A stretch of DNA of 64,000 nt from JAWRCU01 sp033542235. Lineage in GTDB: Bacteria > Pseudomonadota > Alphaproteobacteria > Rhizobiales > Rhizobiaceae. The DNA is taken from the NCBI RefSeq assembly GCF_033542235.1, contig NZ_JAWRCU010000023.1, positions 1 to 64,000 on the forward strand, written 5' to 3'. Numbering within the stretch: position 1 is the first letter of the stretch; each line of letters starts with the position of its first letter. The translations under genes and the position numbers were made by a program. The notes below the pieces were generated by a model that saw nothing but the letters and a program-made list of their open reading frames with translations, did no database searches and had not been told where the DNA came from. Below, in pieces: positions 52,958 through 61,598 of the stretch.

Positions 52958-53609
52958 GAATTTCCAGCCTTCCCGCATTGAGAACCATGCGGCGCGCCTC
53001 GACCTGGTCCATCAGGCCGAGGTCGTGGGTGGCGATGACGACAGCCGTCCCCAGCCGGTTGAGCTCGATGAAGAGGCGGAGCAGCCGCCGCGCCAGCGGC
53101 GGATCGACATTGCCGGTCGGCTCGTCGGCAAGCAGTATCTCCGGCTGTTCGATGAGCGCCCGGGCGATCGCGGCGCGCTGCTTCTCGCCGCCCGACAGCA
53201 CCGGAGGCAACACATGCATGCGCTCGCCGAGGCCGACCCATCGCAACAGTTCCGTCACGTCGGAACGGTAGCTGGCCTCCTCGCGGCCACGAACGCGCAG
53301 CGGCAGCGCGACATTCTCGTAGGTGGTCATATGGTCCAGCAAGCGGAAGTCCTGGAACACCACGCCGATCCGCCGCCGCAACAGGGGCAGCTCCTGCTTG
53401 GTGATGCGCGAGCGGTCCTTGCCGAAGATGGTGACCAGCCCGCGAGTCGGCTTGAGCGCCAGGAACAAAAGCCGGAGCAGCGTCGTCTTGCCCGCGCCCG
53501 AAGGCCCGCTCAGAAACTGGAACGAGCGCTCCGGGATATGAAAGGAGATGTCGCGGAGGATTTCCGGACCCATCCCGTACCGCAGGCCTACATTCTCGAA
53601 GCGGATCAC
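52950..53609 (-). CDS. ftsE: Cell-division ATPase FtsE
   Basis: 219 residues from the GTG at 53609, matching FtsE length; the frame is open to 53756, but the extra 49 residues are Arg/Pro-rich and unlike the family. Walker A GPSGAGKTT, signature LSGGEKQR, Walker B ILLADEPTGNVD. Pairs with FtsX. The hypothetical gene before hpt is divergent. Confidence 0.93.
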   Translation of the reverse strand: MIRFENVGLRYGMGPEILRDISFHIPERSFQFLSGPSGAGKTTLLRLLFLALKPTRGLVTIFGKDRSRITKQELPLLRRRIGVVFQDFRLLDHMTTYENVALPLRVRGREEASYRSDVTELLRWVGLGERMHVLPPVLSGGEKQRAAIARALIEQPEILLADEPTGNVDPPLARRLLRLFIELNRLGTAVVIATHDLGLMDQVEARRMVLNAGRLEIHD

Positions 53610-53845
53610 TGGAGCGACCTTGTTGGGGCGACCTTCATTGGGCGGTCTTCTGATTTTGGCGGCTTTTCCGGCAGCCTTCGCCCGACGCAAATGCTGTCCG
53701 CGCCGCAGCCTGGAACCATGGTCCGGCGTGGTTAATGGCGGGTTAATTTCGTCCATTCCGGCCGGCTTTGCCCAGCCTTTGGTCGCGAAAGATTAACCAT
53801 TTTCGTTTACGCCTGAGAAACGAACCCGAAGGAGGGCGTCGCCGC

Positions 53846-54490
53846 ATGTCAGACGAGCGCAACGCACGCCCGGTTTCCGGCGAAATCATGACCGCAGGCA
53901 CTGTCGCAACGGAACCCGCCAGGGCCGGCGCGCGCGCGCTCGATGTGGTAGATGCCGAATTCGAGACGCTGCGCTCCGATCCGGCCGAACGCCTGCCGGC
54001 CGTGCCGCTCAAGCCCGCGATCGCCACGGTGGTGCCACCTGCGCAAGGCCTCGACACTCTGCGCCGGAGCGATGCTGCGAGCGCAGCGCGCGGCGGCCCG
54101 ATCTTCTGGACTGCCGGACTGGCTGTCGCGGTCGGCGCATTCTGGGTTTCCGGCGGGCATGCGCTGCTGCGACAGGCCCCGTTCATGCCCGGCGCGCCGC
54201 AGATCCAGCCGGCCAATCCTATGAGGATCTCCGGCGTCACCTCCCGCATCGAGGATCATGCCGGGCGCATGATCCTGTTCGTCGACGGCAAGGCTCTCAA
54301 CGACGGTGCACAAAATCGCGCTCTCCCCCCGATCGAGATCAGTGTCACGGCCAATGACGGTCACATTGTGCGCTACAATCTGGGGACATCGCAGCATCCG
54401 CTCGGGGCCGGCGGCGAGATCAGCTTTTCCAGCCGGTTCGAAGCGCCTAAGGAGGGAGTGAAGTCGATATCTGTCGCGTTCAAGGAGTAG
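53846..54490 (+). CDS. Membrane protein of unknown function beside ftsE
   Basis: 214 residues from the ATG at 53846 (AAGGAGG ahead). A disordered Ala/Pro-rich head, one membrane helix (about 88-106, WTAGLAVAVGAFWVSGG), then a small extracytoplasmic domain with ISGVTSRIEDHAGRMILFVDG and a beta pattern. Relatives in this locus in other rhizobia, as I recall, carry an N-terminal zinc ribbon; none is seen here. It ends four bases before hpt, so they probably share an mRNA. Confidence 0.78.
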   Translation: MSDERNARPVSGEIMTAGTVATEPARAGARALDVVDAEFETLRSDPAERLPAVPLKPAIATVVPPAQGLDTLRRSDAASAARGGPIFWTAGLAVAVGAFWVSGGHALLRQAPFMPGAPQIQPANPMRISGVTSRIEDHAGRMILFVDGKALNDGAQNRALPPIEISVTANDGHIVRYNLGTSQHPLGAGGEISFSSRFEAPKEGVKSISVAFKE

Positions 54491-54494
54491 AGCA

Positions 54495-55037
54495 ATGCCG
54501 ATCGTGAGGGGCAAGGATATCGAGGTGCTGTTCTCGGCTTCGGCGATCGCAAGGCGCAATCTCGAGCTCGCGAAGGAGGTCGCCTCGCGCGACTATCACG
54601 ACCTGCTGGTCATCTCGATTCTGAAGGGCTCGTTCATCTTTGCGGCCGACCTGATCCGGGCCATGCATGACACCGGTCTGTCGCCGGAGGTCGAGTTCAT
54701 CTTCATCTCAAGCTACGGCAAAGGGACGGTAAGCGGCGAGGTGAAGATCCTGCGCGACATCGACAACGACGTCGCCGGCCGTGACGTTCTCCTGATCGAC
54801 GACATTCTGGAATCGGGCAAGACGCTGCAATATACGCGCAACCTGATGCTCGACCGCGGCGCGAGAAGCGTCGCCATCGCCGTTTTGCTCGACAAGACGA
54901 CGCGGCGGCAGACCGCCCTCGAGGCAGATTTCGTCGGCTTCGAGTGCCCTGATTCTTTCGTGGTCGGCTATGGCATGGACGTCGCCCACGCTTTTCGTGA
55001 ACTGCCGTTCGTAGGCGTGGTCAAAGGCGACGCCTGA
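54495..55037 (+). CDS. hpt: Hypoxanthine phosphoribosyltransferase
   Basis: 180 residues. The PRPP-binding loop DVLLIDDILESGKTL and the pyrophosphate loop LKGSFIFAADL are intact, as is FVVGYGMD near the end. It salvages hypoxanthine and guanine. It starts four bases after the membrane protein gene. Confidence 0.95.
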   Translation: MPIVRGKDIEVLFSASAIARRNLELAKEVASRDYHDLLVISILKGSFIFAADLIRAMHDTGLSPEVEFIFISSYGKGTVSGEVKILRDIDNDVAGRDVLLIDDILESGKTLQYTRNLMLDRGARSVAIAVLLDKTTRRQTALEADFVGFECPDSFVVGYGMDVAHAFRELPFVGVVKGDA

Positions 55038-55137
55038 ACGCGGCGAGCAGCGGAAGCGGCCATCTGCCTGTGCCAAACGAGGCGCCCTTCCCGCGCGATT
55101 CAGGGAACGTCAAGTTTTAGCGGCAATAGTCTTGTCC

Positions 55138-55515
55138 ATGGCACACATTCTTATCGTCGAGGACGAAGAGTCCGTCCGTATTCTTGTCGCCCGCGCCCTT
55201 GAGCAGGCTGGGCACAGCGTTGCCGTCGCTGAAGACGGCGAGCACGGCTTGTCGAAAATAATCGAGGCCAGCGGCCGCTTCGACCTCGTCATTTCGGATA
55301 TCCGCATGCCCGGCATGGACGGGATCGAGATGGCAAAGGCCGCCGCTCGGCGTTTTCCGGGGCTGCGCATCCTGCTCGTCACCGGCTATGCCGATCAGCG
55401 CGAACGGGCTGCAGACCTCGACGGCGTCGTCATCGACGTCCTGATGAAACCCTTCACGCTCGCCGAAATCCGCGCTCGCGCAGCAAGCGCGCTCGCTCAG
55501 CCGGTCACCGCCTGA
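55138..55515 (+). CDS. Single-domain response regulator (CpdR-like)
   Basis: 125 residues from the ATG at 55138 (a TTG at 55132 adds two residues). Receiver domain only: acidic pair EDE (8-10), phosphorylated Asp54 (VISDIRMPGMDG), Thr83 in LVTGYAD, Lys104 in MKPFTL. Such proteins in alphaproteobacteria pass signals to other proteins, for example CpdR, which controls ClpXP. No kinase is adjacent. It follows hpt by about 100 bases. Confidence 0.88.
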   Translation: MAHILIVEDEESVRILVARALEQAGHSVAVAEDGEHGLSKIIEASGRFDLVISDIRMPGMDGIEMAKAAARRFPGLRILLVTGYADQRERAADLDGVVIDVLMKPFTLAEIRARAASALAQPVTA

Positions 55516-55616
55516 CGACCTGAATCGCGTTCGGTCGGCAGTGCGCGGGTTCCGGCTGCGACCATGATCGCGCCCACAGATTGACTCCAGGCACTGCCGT
55601 CGCGCATCGATATGCG

Positions 55617-57077
55617 ATGGCACCCCATCCAGACGCCCGTTCTCATCTGAGCCCGCTTCCCAGGCCGAGCGAGCTCTGCCGTTTTCCGGCGACTGCTCTG
55701 GCCAGGATGATCGCAGAGCGGCAGGTCTCGGCGTCCGAAGTGGTGGCTGCCTATCTCGACCGCATCGACGAGGTGAACGGAACAGTCAACGCGATCGTCT
55801 CGCTGCGCAGCCGCGGGCAGATCCTCGCGGAGGCGAAAGCGGCCGACGCGGCGCAGGCGGCCGGCGTGAGGCCAGGGCCTCTTCATGGCCTGCCGATCGC
55901 GATTAAGGACCTCGCGCAGACCAAGGGCTTGAGGACGACATTCGGCTCGCGCATTTTTGCGGATTTCGTACCCGAGGAAGACAGCTACTTCGTCTCGCGC
56001 ATGCGCGATGCAGGCGCCATCATCATCGGCAAGACCAACGTGCCGGAATTCGGTTTCGGCTCGCAGACCTACAACGACGTGTTCGGCGCGACACGCAACG
56101 CCTTCGACCCCAGGCTGAGTTCGGGCGGATCGAGCGGCGGCGCAGCCGTGGCACTGGCACTCCACATGGTACCGCTTGCCGACGGCAGCGATCTCTGTGG
56201 ATCATTGCGCAACCCGGCCGGCTGGAACAACGTCTTCGGCTTTCGCACGTCGCCGGGCAGGGTGGCTGCCGGTCCTTCCACAGAACTGTATCTGTCGCAG
56301 ATGAGCGTGGAGGGGCCGATGGCGCGCAGCGTCGCCGATCTCGCGCTGCTGCTCGGTGTCCAGGCCGGCTACGACCCGCGCTCGCCGCTGTCGCTGGATG
56401 GCGATTTCAGAAGCTCGGCCGAGAAACGCAAAGAGATGCCCTGGCGGATCGCCTGGCTTGGCGATCTCGGTGGTCATCTGCCGATGGAAGACGGTGTTCT
56501 CGATGCCTGCGAATCGGCGCTCAGAGGGGCGGAGGCGGGTTCGTTCCGCATTGAGCCGGTCATTCCGGATTTCGACTACGAAGGTCTGTGGGAGGCGTTC
56601 GTGATGCTGCGCCATGCGAGCTCCGGCATGTCGCTCAAGATCCACTACGACGATGCTCAGCAGCGAGAGCTGCTGAAGCCGGAGGCGATCTGGGAAATCG
56701 AGGGCGGACTCAGCCTCACCGCGCCTCAAATCTATGCCGCTTCGACCGTCCGCTCGGCCTGGTACAAGACCGTGCTTAGCCTCTTCGAGCGTTACGACTT
56801 ATTGGCGCTGCCCACAGCGCAGGTCTTTGCCTTCGATGCCGAGCTGCATTGGCCGGCCGAGATCGCCGGACGCGGAATGGACAGCTACCATCGCTGGATG
56901 GAGGTGACGGCGCTCGCCACAATGGCGGGCTGCCCAGCGATCGCCGTTCCGGCCGGTTTTGACGTCAGCGGGAGGTCGATGGGCATCCAGCTCATCGGCC
57001 GTCCGCGCGCCGATGCCGAAGTGCTCAGCGCCGCTGCAAGCTATGAACAGGTCTGTGGGATCAAGGCCGGGGCGTAA
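55617..57077 (+). CDS. Amidase-signature-family enzyme
   Basis: 486 residues from the ATG at 55617 (a TTG at 55581 is also open; neither has a clear ribosome site). The Ser-cisSer-Lys triad is visible: Lys97 in IAIKD, Ser173 in SSGGSSGGAA and nucleophile Ser196 in LCGSLRNPAG. Substrate unknown; the domain resembles the GatA fold, but no GatB or GatC is near. Convergent with the TIGR02302 gene with only eight bases between. Confidence 0.88.
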   Translation: MAPHPDARSHLSPLPRPSELCRFPATALARMIAERQVSASEVVAAYLDRIDEVNGTVNAIVSLRSRGQILAEAKAADAAQAAGVRPGPLHGLPIAIKDLAQTKGLRTTFGSRIFADFVPEEDSYFVSRMRDAGAIIIGKTNVPEFGFGSQTYNDVFGATRNAFDPRLSSGGSSGGAAVALALHMVPLADGSDLCGSLRNPAGWNNVFGFRTSPGRVAAGPSTELYLSQMSVEGPMARSVADLALLLGVQAGYDPRSPLSLDGDFRSSAEKRKEMPWRIAWLGDLGGHLPMEDGVLDACESALRGAEAGSFRIEPVIPDFDYEGLWEAFVMLRHASSGMSLKIHYDDAQQRELLKPEAIWEIEGGLSLTAPQIYAASTVRSAWYKTVLSLFERYDLLALPTAQVFAFDAELHWPAEIAGRGMDSYHRWMEVTALATMAGCPAIAVPAGFDVSGRSMGIQLIGRPRADAEVLSAAASYEQVCGIKAGA

Positions 57078-57085
57078 GGCCGACC

Positions 57086-59722
57086 CTATTTCATCTCCAG
57101 CAAGCGCTCGAGATAGTCGCGCTCGATCTGCGGGCTGAGCGTGTTGCCGAGCCGCTGACGGATCGCATCGAGGATCTGCCGGGCGCGCTGCACATCGATC
57201 TCATCGGGAACCTTGGTTCCCGTGCCGTCGTCCGGCCCGTTGGTCGCACGCGGCCTGCCCAGCGGATCGCGGTCGGCACCCTGCTGGCGCTGGCCCCGGC
57301 CGTTGCCGCCCTGGTCGCCCTGCATGGCCTGCTGCATCTGCTGCATCATGTCCTGCGCGCCTTTCCTCAGCGCCTCGAGCGCGCGTCCCTGCTGGCCGAC
57401 CGCGTCCTGGCCACGGTTGTCGCCGAGCGCGGTTTCGGCCTGGCCCATGGCGTCGCCCGCCTCGCCGAAGCCTTGACCCGGCTGGATGCCCAAGCCGCGC
57501 AAATCCTTCTGGAGTTGCTCCAGTTGGCCACGCAAGTCGCCTTGGCCCTGCTGCAGCTGCTTCATGGCATCCGCAAAATCCTGAGGCGACATGCCCTGTC
57601 TGTTCTGGCCGCGACCCTCCTGGCCCTGATCGCCCGGCTGGCCTTCCTGATTCTGCTGACCGAACTGCTGGTCTCCATTTTGTCCGCGCTGGTCCTGTCC
57701 GTTCTGGCCCTGCTGCCCGCGCTCCATCTGGTCCATGCGGAAAGTTTCGTTCATCATCTCCTGCTGGCGCCGCATGATCTCGCCGAGCTTGTTCATCTGC
57801 TGATTCATCTCACCCTGCTGGCCGTTGCCGCCTTTCTGCTGGCCGCGGCCTGCCTGCAGGTTGTTCATCATCTCCTCGAGCTGCGAAAGAAGCTGCTGGG
57901 CCTGGTCCTTGTTGCCGGATTTCGCCAAGTTTTCGATCTGGTCCATCATCCTTTCAAGATCACTCTGGCGCAGCTCCTGCCCAGGCTGCATCTGGTTGGC
58001 GAGATTCGGATTCTTCTGCGCGCGCTCGGCGAACTCGCGCAGGAAGTCGTTCATCGCCTGGCGCAGCTCCTTCATGAGCTTGTCGATTTCCTGATCGCTC
58101 GCGCCGCGCTGCAGCGCATCTTTGAGGGCCTGCTGCGCCTGGCGGAGCCGCTTCTCGGCGGCAGAAAGGTCGCCATCCTCGATGCCGAGCGCGATTTGCC
58201 AGAGATAGGAGACGACGTCGCGCATCGCGTCGTCGTTGCCGGCGAGCTTGAGGCGCGTATGAGCGCTTATCAGGGCCAGATAGTGGGACATGTTGTCGAA
58301 AGTGTCCTCTGGCCTCAGAGTGATCGCTTCCATCAGATCGAGCACACGCCTCTTCTGATGAGTGTCGAGCGCGAGCAGCCGGCGCTGCTCGACCACCGCC
58401 CTGGCCAGCGGGTTGGAGAAGGGCCGCTCAGGCAAGATGATCGTCTTGGTCGCGCTTTTCGCCTCCTGCCCGGCAGCGTCGACAGCCCTGAGCGTGATCC
58501 TGACCGGGGCGCCGGCCCACACATGCTCGGTAAGGTCGCGCGTGGTCTTGGCAACGTTGTTTTTTGCACCGCGCCGCGGCAAGGCAAGCTGCATCTCAGG
58601 CGCCTTGTAGAGCGGGTAGGCGTCCTTGGCGGGCGGCTGGGCAAGCTCGAACTCGGTCGTTGCAGAGCTTGCGCCGTAGTCGTCGTCGATCTCGTAATTC
58701 AGCTCCAGCGTGCCGTTCAACGCCTGTTTGGGCTCGCCGACGAATTTGATCGTCGGCGGCCTGTCGGGGATCACAGTGAAAGTCCAGCTTTCCATGTCGC
58801 TGCCGCCGGACTGAAGCGTCAGCGTGCCGTCGGTTGTCAGCTTGCCCGCAAACTGCCTTGCCGCCTGTGAGCCTGTCGTGGCGGTAACTGCCTGCCCTGC
58901 TGCCCGTTCGATCTGTGTGTTGGCGGCGATCTCGCGCATATTGCCGGACGCATCCGTATAGCTCAGCGTCTCGTCGCCCGAGCCGCCCGTGACCCGTAGC
59001 GCCACCTCACTTCCGGCCGGCACGGTGACCGTGCTGCCGGCATTGGCGTTCGCATTTTTGGCGTTGGCATTCGAAGTCAGGAAGATCGGCGCCTTGCCCG
59101 TATAGGCGGGCGGAGTTACCCAGGCATCGATGCGCGGCGGAATCGAATCCATGCCGACCCTGGCGCGGAAAGCATCTCGCGGGCTGCCGCCGAAGGGGCT
59201 GAAGGAGAAGCCGAAAGCGACGATGAAGAGAAGCGCAACCGCGGCGCGCAACGCCCAGGGGTCGCGCTCGGGAACGCGGGTAAGCGGCAGGTCGCCGGAA
59301 ACGCCGGCAAGCCGCTCGGCCATCCTCTTCTGGTGCTCGCGCCAGAGCGCGTCGGCGAAGGCGCTGCGGCTCCCGCCGGGCCGGTCCGATTGCGCGGATA
59401 GCGGATTGTGCTCCAGCCTGTTGGCAGCCTCGATGCGCCGGTCGATCTCGGCGCTCGTCGGCATCCTGAAGAAGCGCAGCATATAAAGGGCCGCCAGCGC
59501 GGCAAGGCCGAACACGGCCGCGAGGCCAAGCCGTACCAGGTCGGGCAACAGCCTGAACAGCCCCAGCCAGGAAAGGCTCAGGAAAAGCGCGATAACCAGC
59601 AGGAGCGGCAGGACCAGCGGCCAAAGCCGTTCGAGAATTACCGCGATCTTTGTCGCGATGCGGGTGCGGACAAGCCGTCCGGTGTGAGCGTTGGTATCGC
59701 TGACGCTTTTTGCCTCGGTCAT
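57086..59722 (-). CDS. TIGR02302/DUF4175 membrane protein
   Basis: 878 residues from the ATG at 59722. Two N-terminal helices (about 30-75) and a third near 165 (ALRAAVALLFIVAFGFSF), then a large region with periplasmic-like beta domains (about 190-440). A C-terminal part (about 610-850) is very rich in Gln, Asn, Gly and Met, with many QQ and GQ runs, before a short end domain (DEIDVQRARQILDAIRQRLG). Function unknown. It ends the argH - lipoprotein - lysA series. Confidence 0.9.
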   Translation of the reverse strand: MTEAKSVSDTNAHTGRLVRTRIATKIAVILERLWPLVLPLLLVIALFLSLSWLGLFRLLPDLVRLGLAAVFGLAALAALYMLRFFRMPTSAEIDRRIEAANRLEHNPLSAQSDRPGGSRSAFADALWREHQKRMAERLAGVSGDLPLTRVPERDPWALRAAVALLFIVAFGFSFSPFGGSPRDAFRARVGMDSIPPRIDAWVTPPAYTGKAPIFLTSNANAKNANANAGSTVTVPAGSEVALRVTGGSGDETLSYTDASGNMREIAANTQIERAAGQAVTATTGSQAARQFAGKLTTDGTLTLQSGGSDMESWTFTVIPDRPPTIKFVGEPKQALNGTLELNYEIDDDYGASSATTEFELAQPPAKDAYPLYKAPEMQLALPRRGAKNNVAKTTRDLTEHVWAGAPVRITLRAVDAAGQEAKSATKTIILPERPFSNPLARAVVEQRRLLALDTHQKRRVLDLMEAITLRPEDTFDNMSHYLALISAHTRLKLAGNDDAMRDVVSYLWQIALGIEDGDLSAAEKRLRQAQQALKDALQRGASDQEIDKLMKELRQAMNDFLREFAERAQKNPNLANQMQPGQELRQSDLERMMDQIENLAKSGNKDQAQQLLSQLEEMMNNLQAGRGQQKGGNGQQGEMNQQMNKLGEIMRRQQEMMNETFRMDQMERGQQGQNGQDQRGQNGDQQFGQQNQEGQPGDQGQEGRGQNRQGMSPQDFADAMKQLQQGQGDLRGQLEQLQKDLRGLGIQPGQGFGEAGDAMGQAETALGDNRGQDAVGQQGRALEALRKGAQDMMQQMQQAMQGDQGGNGRGQRQQGADRDPLGRPRATNGPDDGTGTKVPDEIDVQRARQILDAIRQRLGNTLSPQIERDYLERLLEMK

Positions 59723-59971
59723 CGGCCCTTTCCGGGTCGCGCGACGGCGCGGTACGGCGCCGCCTTCAGGACACAAGATTAAGCTCCCAACATAACATCA
59801 ATAACGGCGAAGGCGAGGCGCGGTTACAAGATCGTGAACGGCCGGTCGCGGCGGAGGAAGCCCTTCGGGCGGCCCTGGGCACGCGTTCGGCGAGCCGCCA
59901 ATGTCTGCCGAAAACCCATTGTCCGCGACAGGTTGCCATCGCAAACCCATGGGTACCTTGCGGAAATCTGA
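59723..59971. other. Gap between lysA and the TIGR02302 gene (249 bases)
   Basis: Contains GGCCGGTCGCGGCGG and GCCCTTCGGGC words that can form hairpins near 59840-59875 but no clear terminator. Short open frames cross it on both strands without any sign of a protein. I see nothing else. Confidence 0.4.
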
Positions 59972-61237
59972 TCAGACCCAGTCGGGAACCGAATCCTGCC
60001 CGATGAGCTGCTCGTAGGTCTGGCGTGGCCGAATGACGTGGAAACGATCGCCATCGACCAGCACTTCCGGGACAAGAAGCCGCGAATTGTACGTGCCCGC
60101 TTGCACGGCACCGTATGCGCCGGCAGTCGCGAAGGCGATCAGCTCGCCCGCCTCGAGGCGCGGAAGGTCGCGATCGAGAGCCAGGAAGTCGCCGGTCTCG
60201 CAGACCGGACCGACGACGTCCGCGACCATTCGTTGCCGGTGCACAGCCGCTTCGTCAACCGGTCTGATGTCGTGGAAGGCATCGTAGAGCGTCGGCCGGA
60301 TAAGGTCATTCATAGCCGCGTCAACAATCACGAAGTTCTTGGCGTCGCCCTCCTTGAGGTAGATCACCTGCGCAACGAGAATGCCGGCATTGCCGACGAT
60401 CAGCCGGCCCGGCTCGAAGATCACCTTCAGTCCGAGCCTGGCCACGTGCTTCTTCACGATCGCCGCATAGGCATCCGGCAGCGGCGGCGGCTCGTTGTCT
60501 GTGCGGTAGGGAATGCCGAGCCCGCCGCCAAGGTCGATATGCTCGATCGCATGGCCGTCGGCGCGCAGCGCCCCGACCAGTTCGACCAGCAACGAGAACG
60601 CGTCGTCGAAAGGCTGCAGCTCGGTGATCTGGCTGCCGATATGCATATCGATGCCGATCACGTGCAGGCCCGGAAGCTCGGAAGCGCGCCTGTAGACGGC
60701 ACGCGCCTTCTGCCAGGGGATGCCGAACTTGTTCTCGGCCCTGCCCGTCGAAATCTTCCTGTGGGTCCTGGCGTCCACGTCGGGATTGATGCGCAGCGAG
60801 ATCGGCGCGCTTACGCCGGCTGCGACGGCGCGGGCCGAGAGCAGCTCCAGCTCCGGCTCGGACTCGACGTTGAAGCAATGGATGCCGGCGGCGAGCGCGA
60901 AATCCATCTCGCGCGCGGTCTTGCCGACACCGGAGAACATGATCTTCGAGGGCGCTATGCCGGCGCCAAGCGCCCGCCTGAGCTCGCCTTCGGAGACCAC
61001 GTCAGAACCCGCGCCAAGCTTGCCGAGCAGCTTCACTACAGCCTGGTTCGAATTGGCTTTCATCGCGTAGCAGACAAGCGCGTCGAGTTCTCCAAACGCC
61101 TTGCTGAAGACGTTGAAGTGGCGCGTCAGCGTCGCGGTCGAATAACAATAAAAGGGCGTCCCGACCTCAGCGGCGATCTGCGGCAGCGGCACGTTCTCGG
61201 CGCAAAGCACGCCGTCGCGATATTCGAAATGGTTCAC
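59972..61237 (-). CDS. lysA: Diaminopimelate decarboxylase
   Basis: 421 residues. The PLP Lys is in VCYAMKANSNQ; HIGSQITEL and the phosphate-binding EPGRLIVGNAG follow, and CETGDFLA near the C-terminus gives the Cys of the second subunit's active site. It converts meso-diaminopimelate to lysine. A small lipoprotein gene lies 15 bases upstream. Confidence 0.95.
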   Translation of the reverse strand: MNHFEYRDGVLCAENVPLPQIAAEVGTPFYCYSTATLTRHFNVFSKAFGELDALVCYAMKANSNQAVVKLLGKLGAGSDVVSEGELRRALGAGIAPSKIMFSGVGKTAREMDFALAAGIHCFNVESEPELELLSARAVAAGVSAPISLRINPDVDARTHRKISTGRAENKFGIPWQKARAVYRRASELPGLHVIGIDMHIGSQITELQPFDDAFSLLVELVGALRADGHAIEHIDLGGGLGIPYRTDNEPPPLPDAYAAIVKKHVARLGLKVIFEPGRLIVGNAGILVAQVIYLKEGDAKNFVIVDAAMNDLIRPTLYDAFHDIRPVDEAAVHRQRMVADVVGPVCETGDFLALDRDLPRLEAGELIAFATAGAYGAVQAGTYNSRLLVPEVLVDGDRFHVIRPRQTYEQLIGQDSVPDWV

Positions 61238-61252
61238 GGCAATTGCCTGCGG

Positions 61253-61462
61253 CTACTTGATCAGGCGGTCGAGGATGAACGGCCTGTCCGGATTGGGCTT
61301 CTGCGGCTCGGGCGGCAGCGGCTCCTTGTTCCTCTCGGCTTCCTTGCGCGCCTCCACCGCCGCCTGATAGGGCGTGTCGAGCGGGGCTTTTCGCCCGCAT
61401 CCCGAAACAGCCGCCATGACCGAGATCGCCAAGGCGACCGTAACAACCCTTTTCACGCTCAT
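61253..61462 (-). CDS. Small lipoprotein of the LptM/YifL type
   Basis: 69 residues with lipobox VSGC (19-22) and the following GRKAPLDTP, very like the short lipoproteins before lysA in many proteobacteria (LptM, which helps LptD assembly in E. coli). The remainder is charged and Pro-rich. It precedes lysA on the same strand and is probably co-transcribed. Confidence 0.85.
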   Translation of the reverse strand: MSVKRVVTVALAISVMAAVSGCGRKAPLDTPYQAAVEARKEAERNKEPLPPEPQKPNPDRPFILDRLIK

Positions 61463-61498
61463 GAGGCCATCCGCCCAACCAATATCCGATCACTCTCT

Positions 61499-61598
61499 AC
61501 AGCATGATCCCGGAAAGTTGCAGACCTTTTTCCAGCATGATCTTATCCGAAAAGTCTGCAGCTTTTTGCCGCGCTGACCTTCGGTTCGGCATCATGCT
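61499..61598. repeat. GCATGATC...GATCATGC element, tandem copies
   Basis: ACAGCATGATCCCGGAAAG (partial copy) followed by a full copy CAGCATGATCTTATCCGAAA...CGGTTCGGCATCATGCT. The right end includes the stop codon of argH. It lies between argH and the small lipoprotein gene, which are on the same strand. Confidence 0.82.

Noticed and set aside
59710..60006. Small plus-strand frame of 98 codons between lysA and the TIGR02302 gene
   Set aside because: It overlaps the start of one gene and the end of another on the opposite strand and has no recognisable motif or ribosome-binding site.
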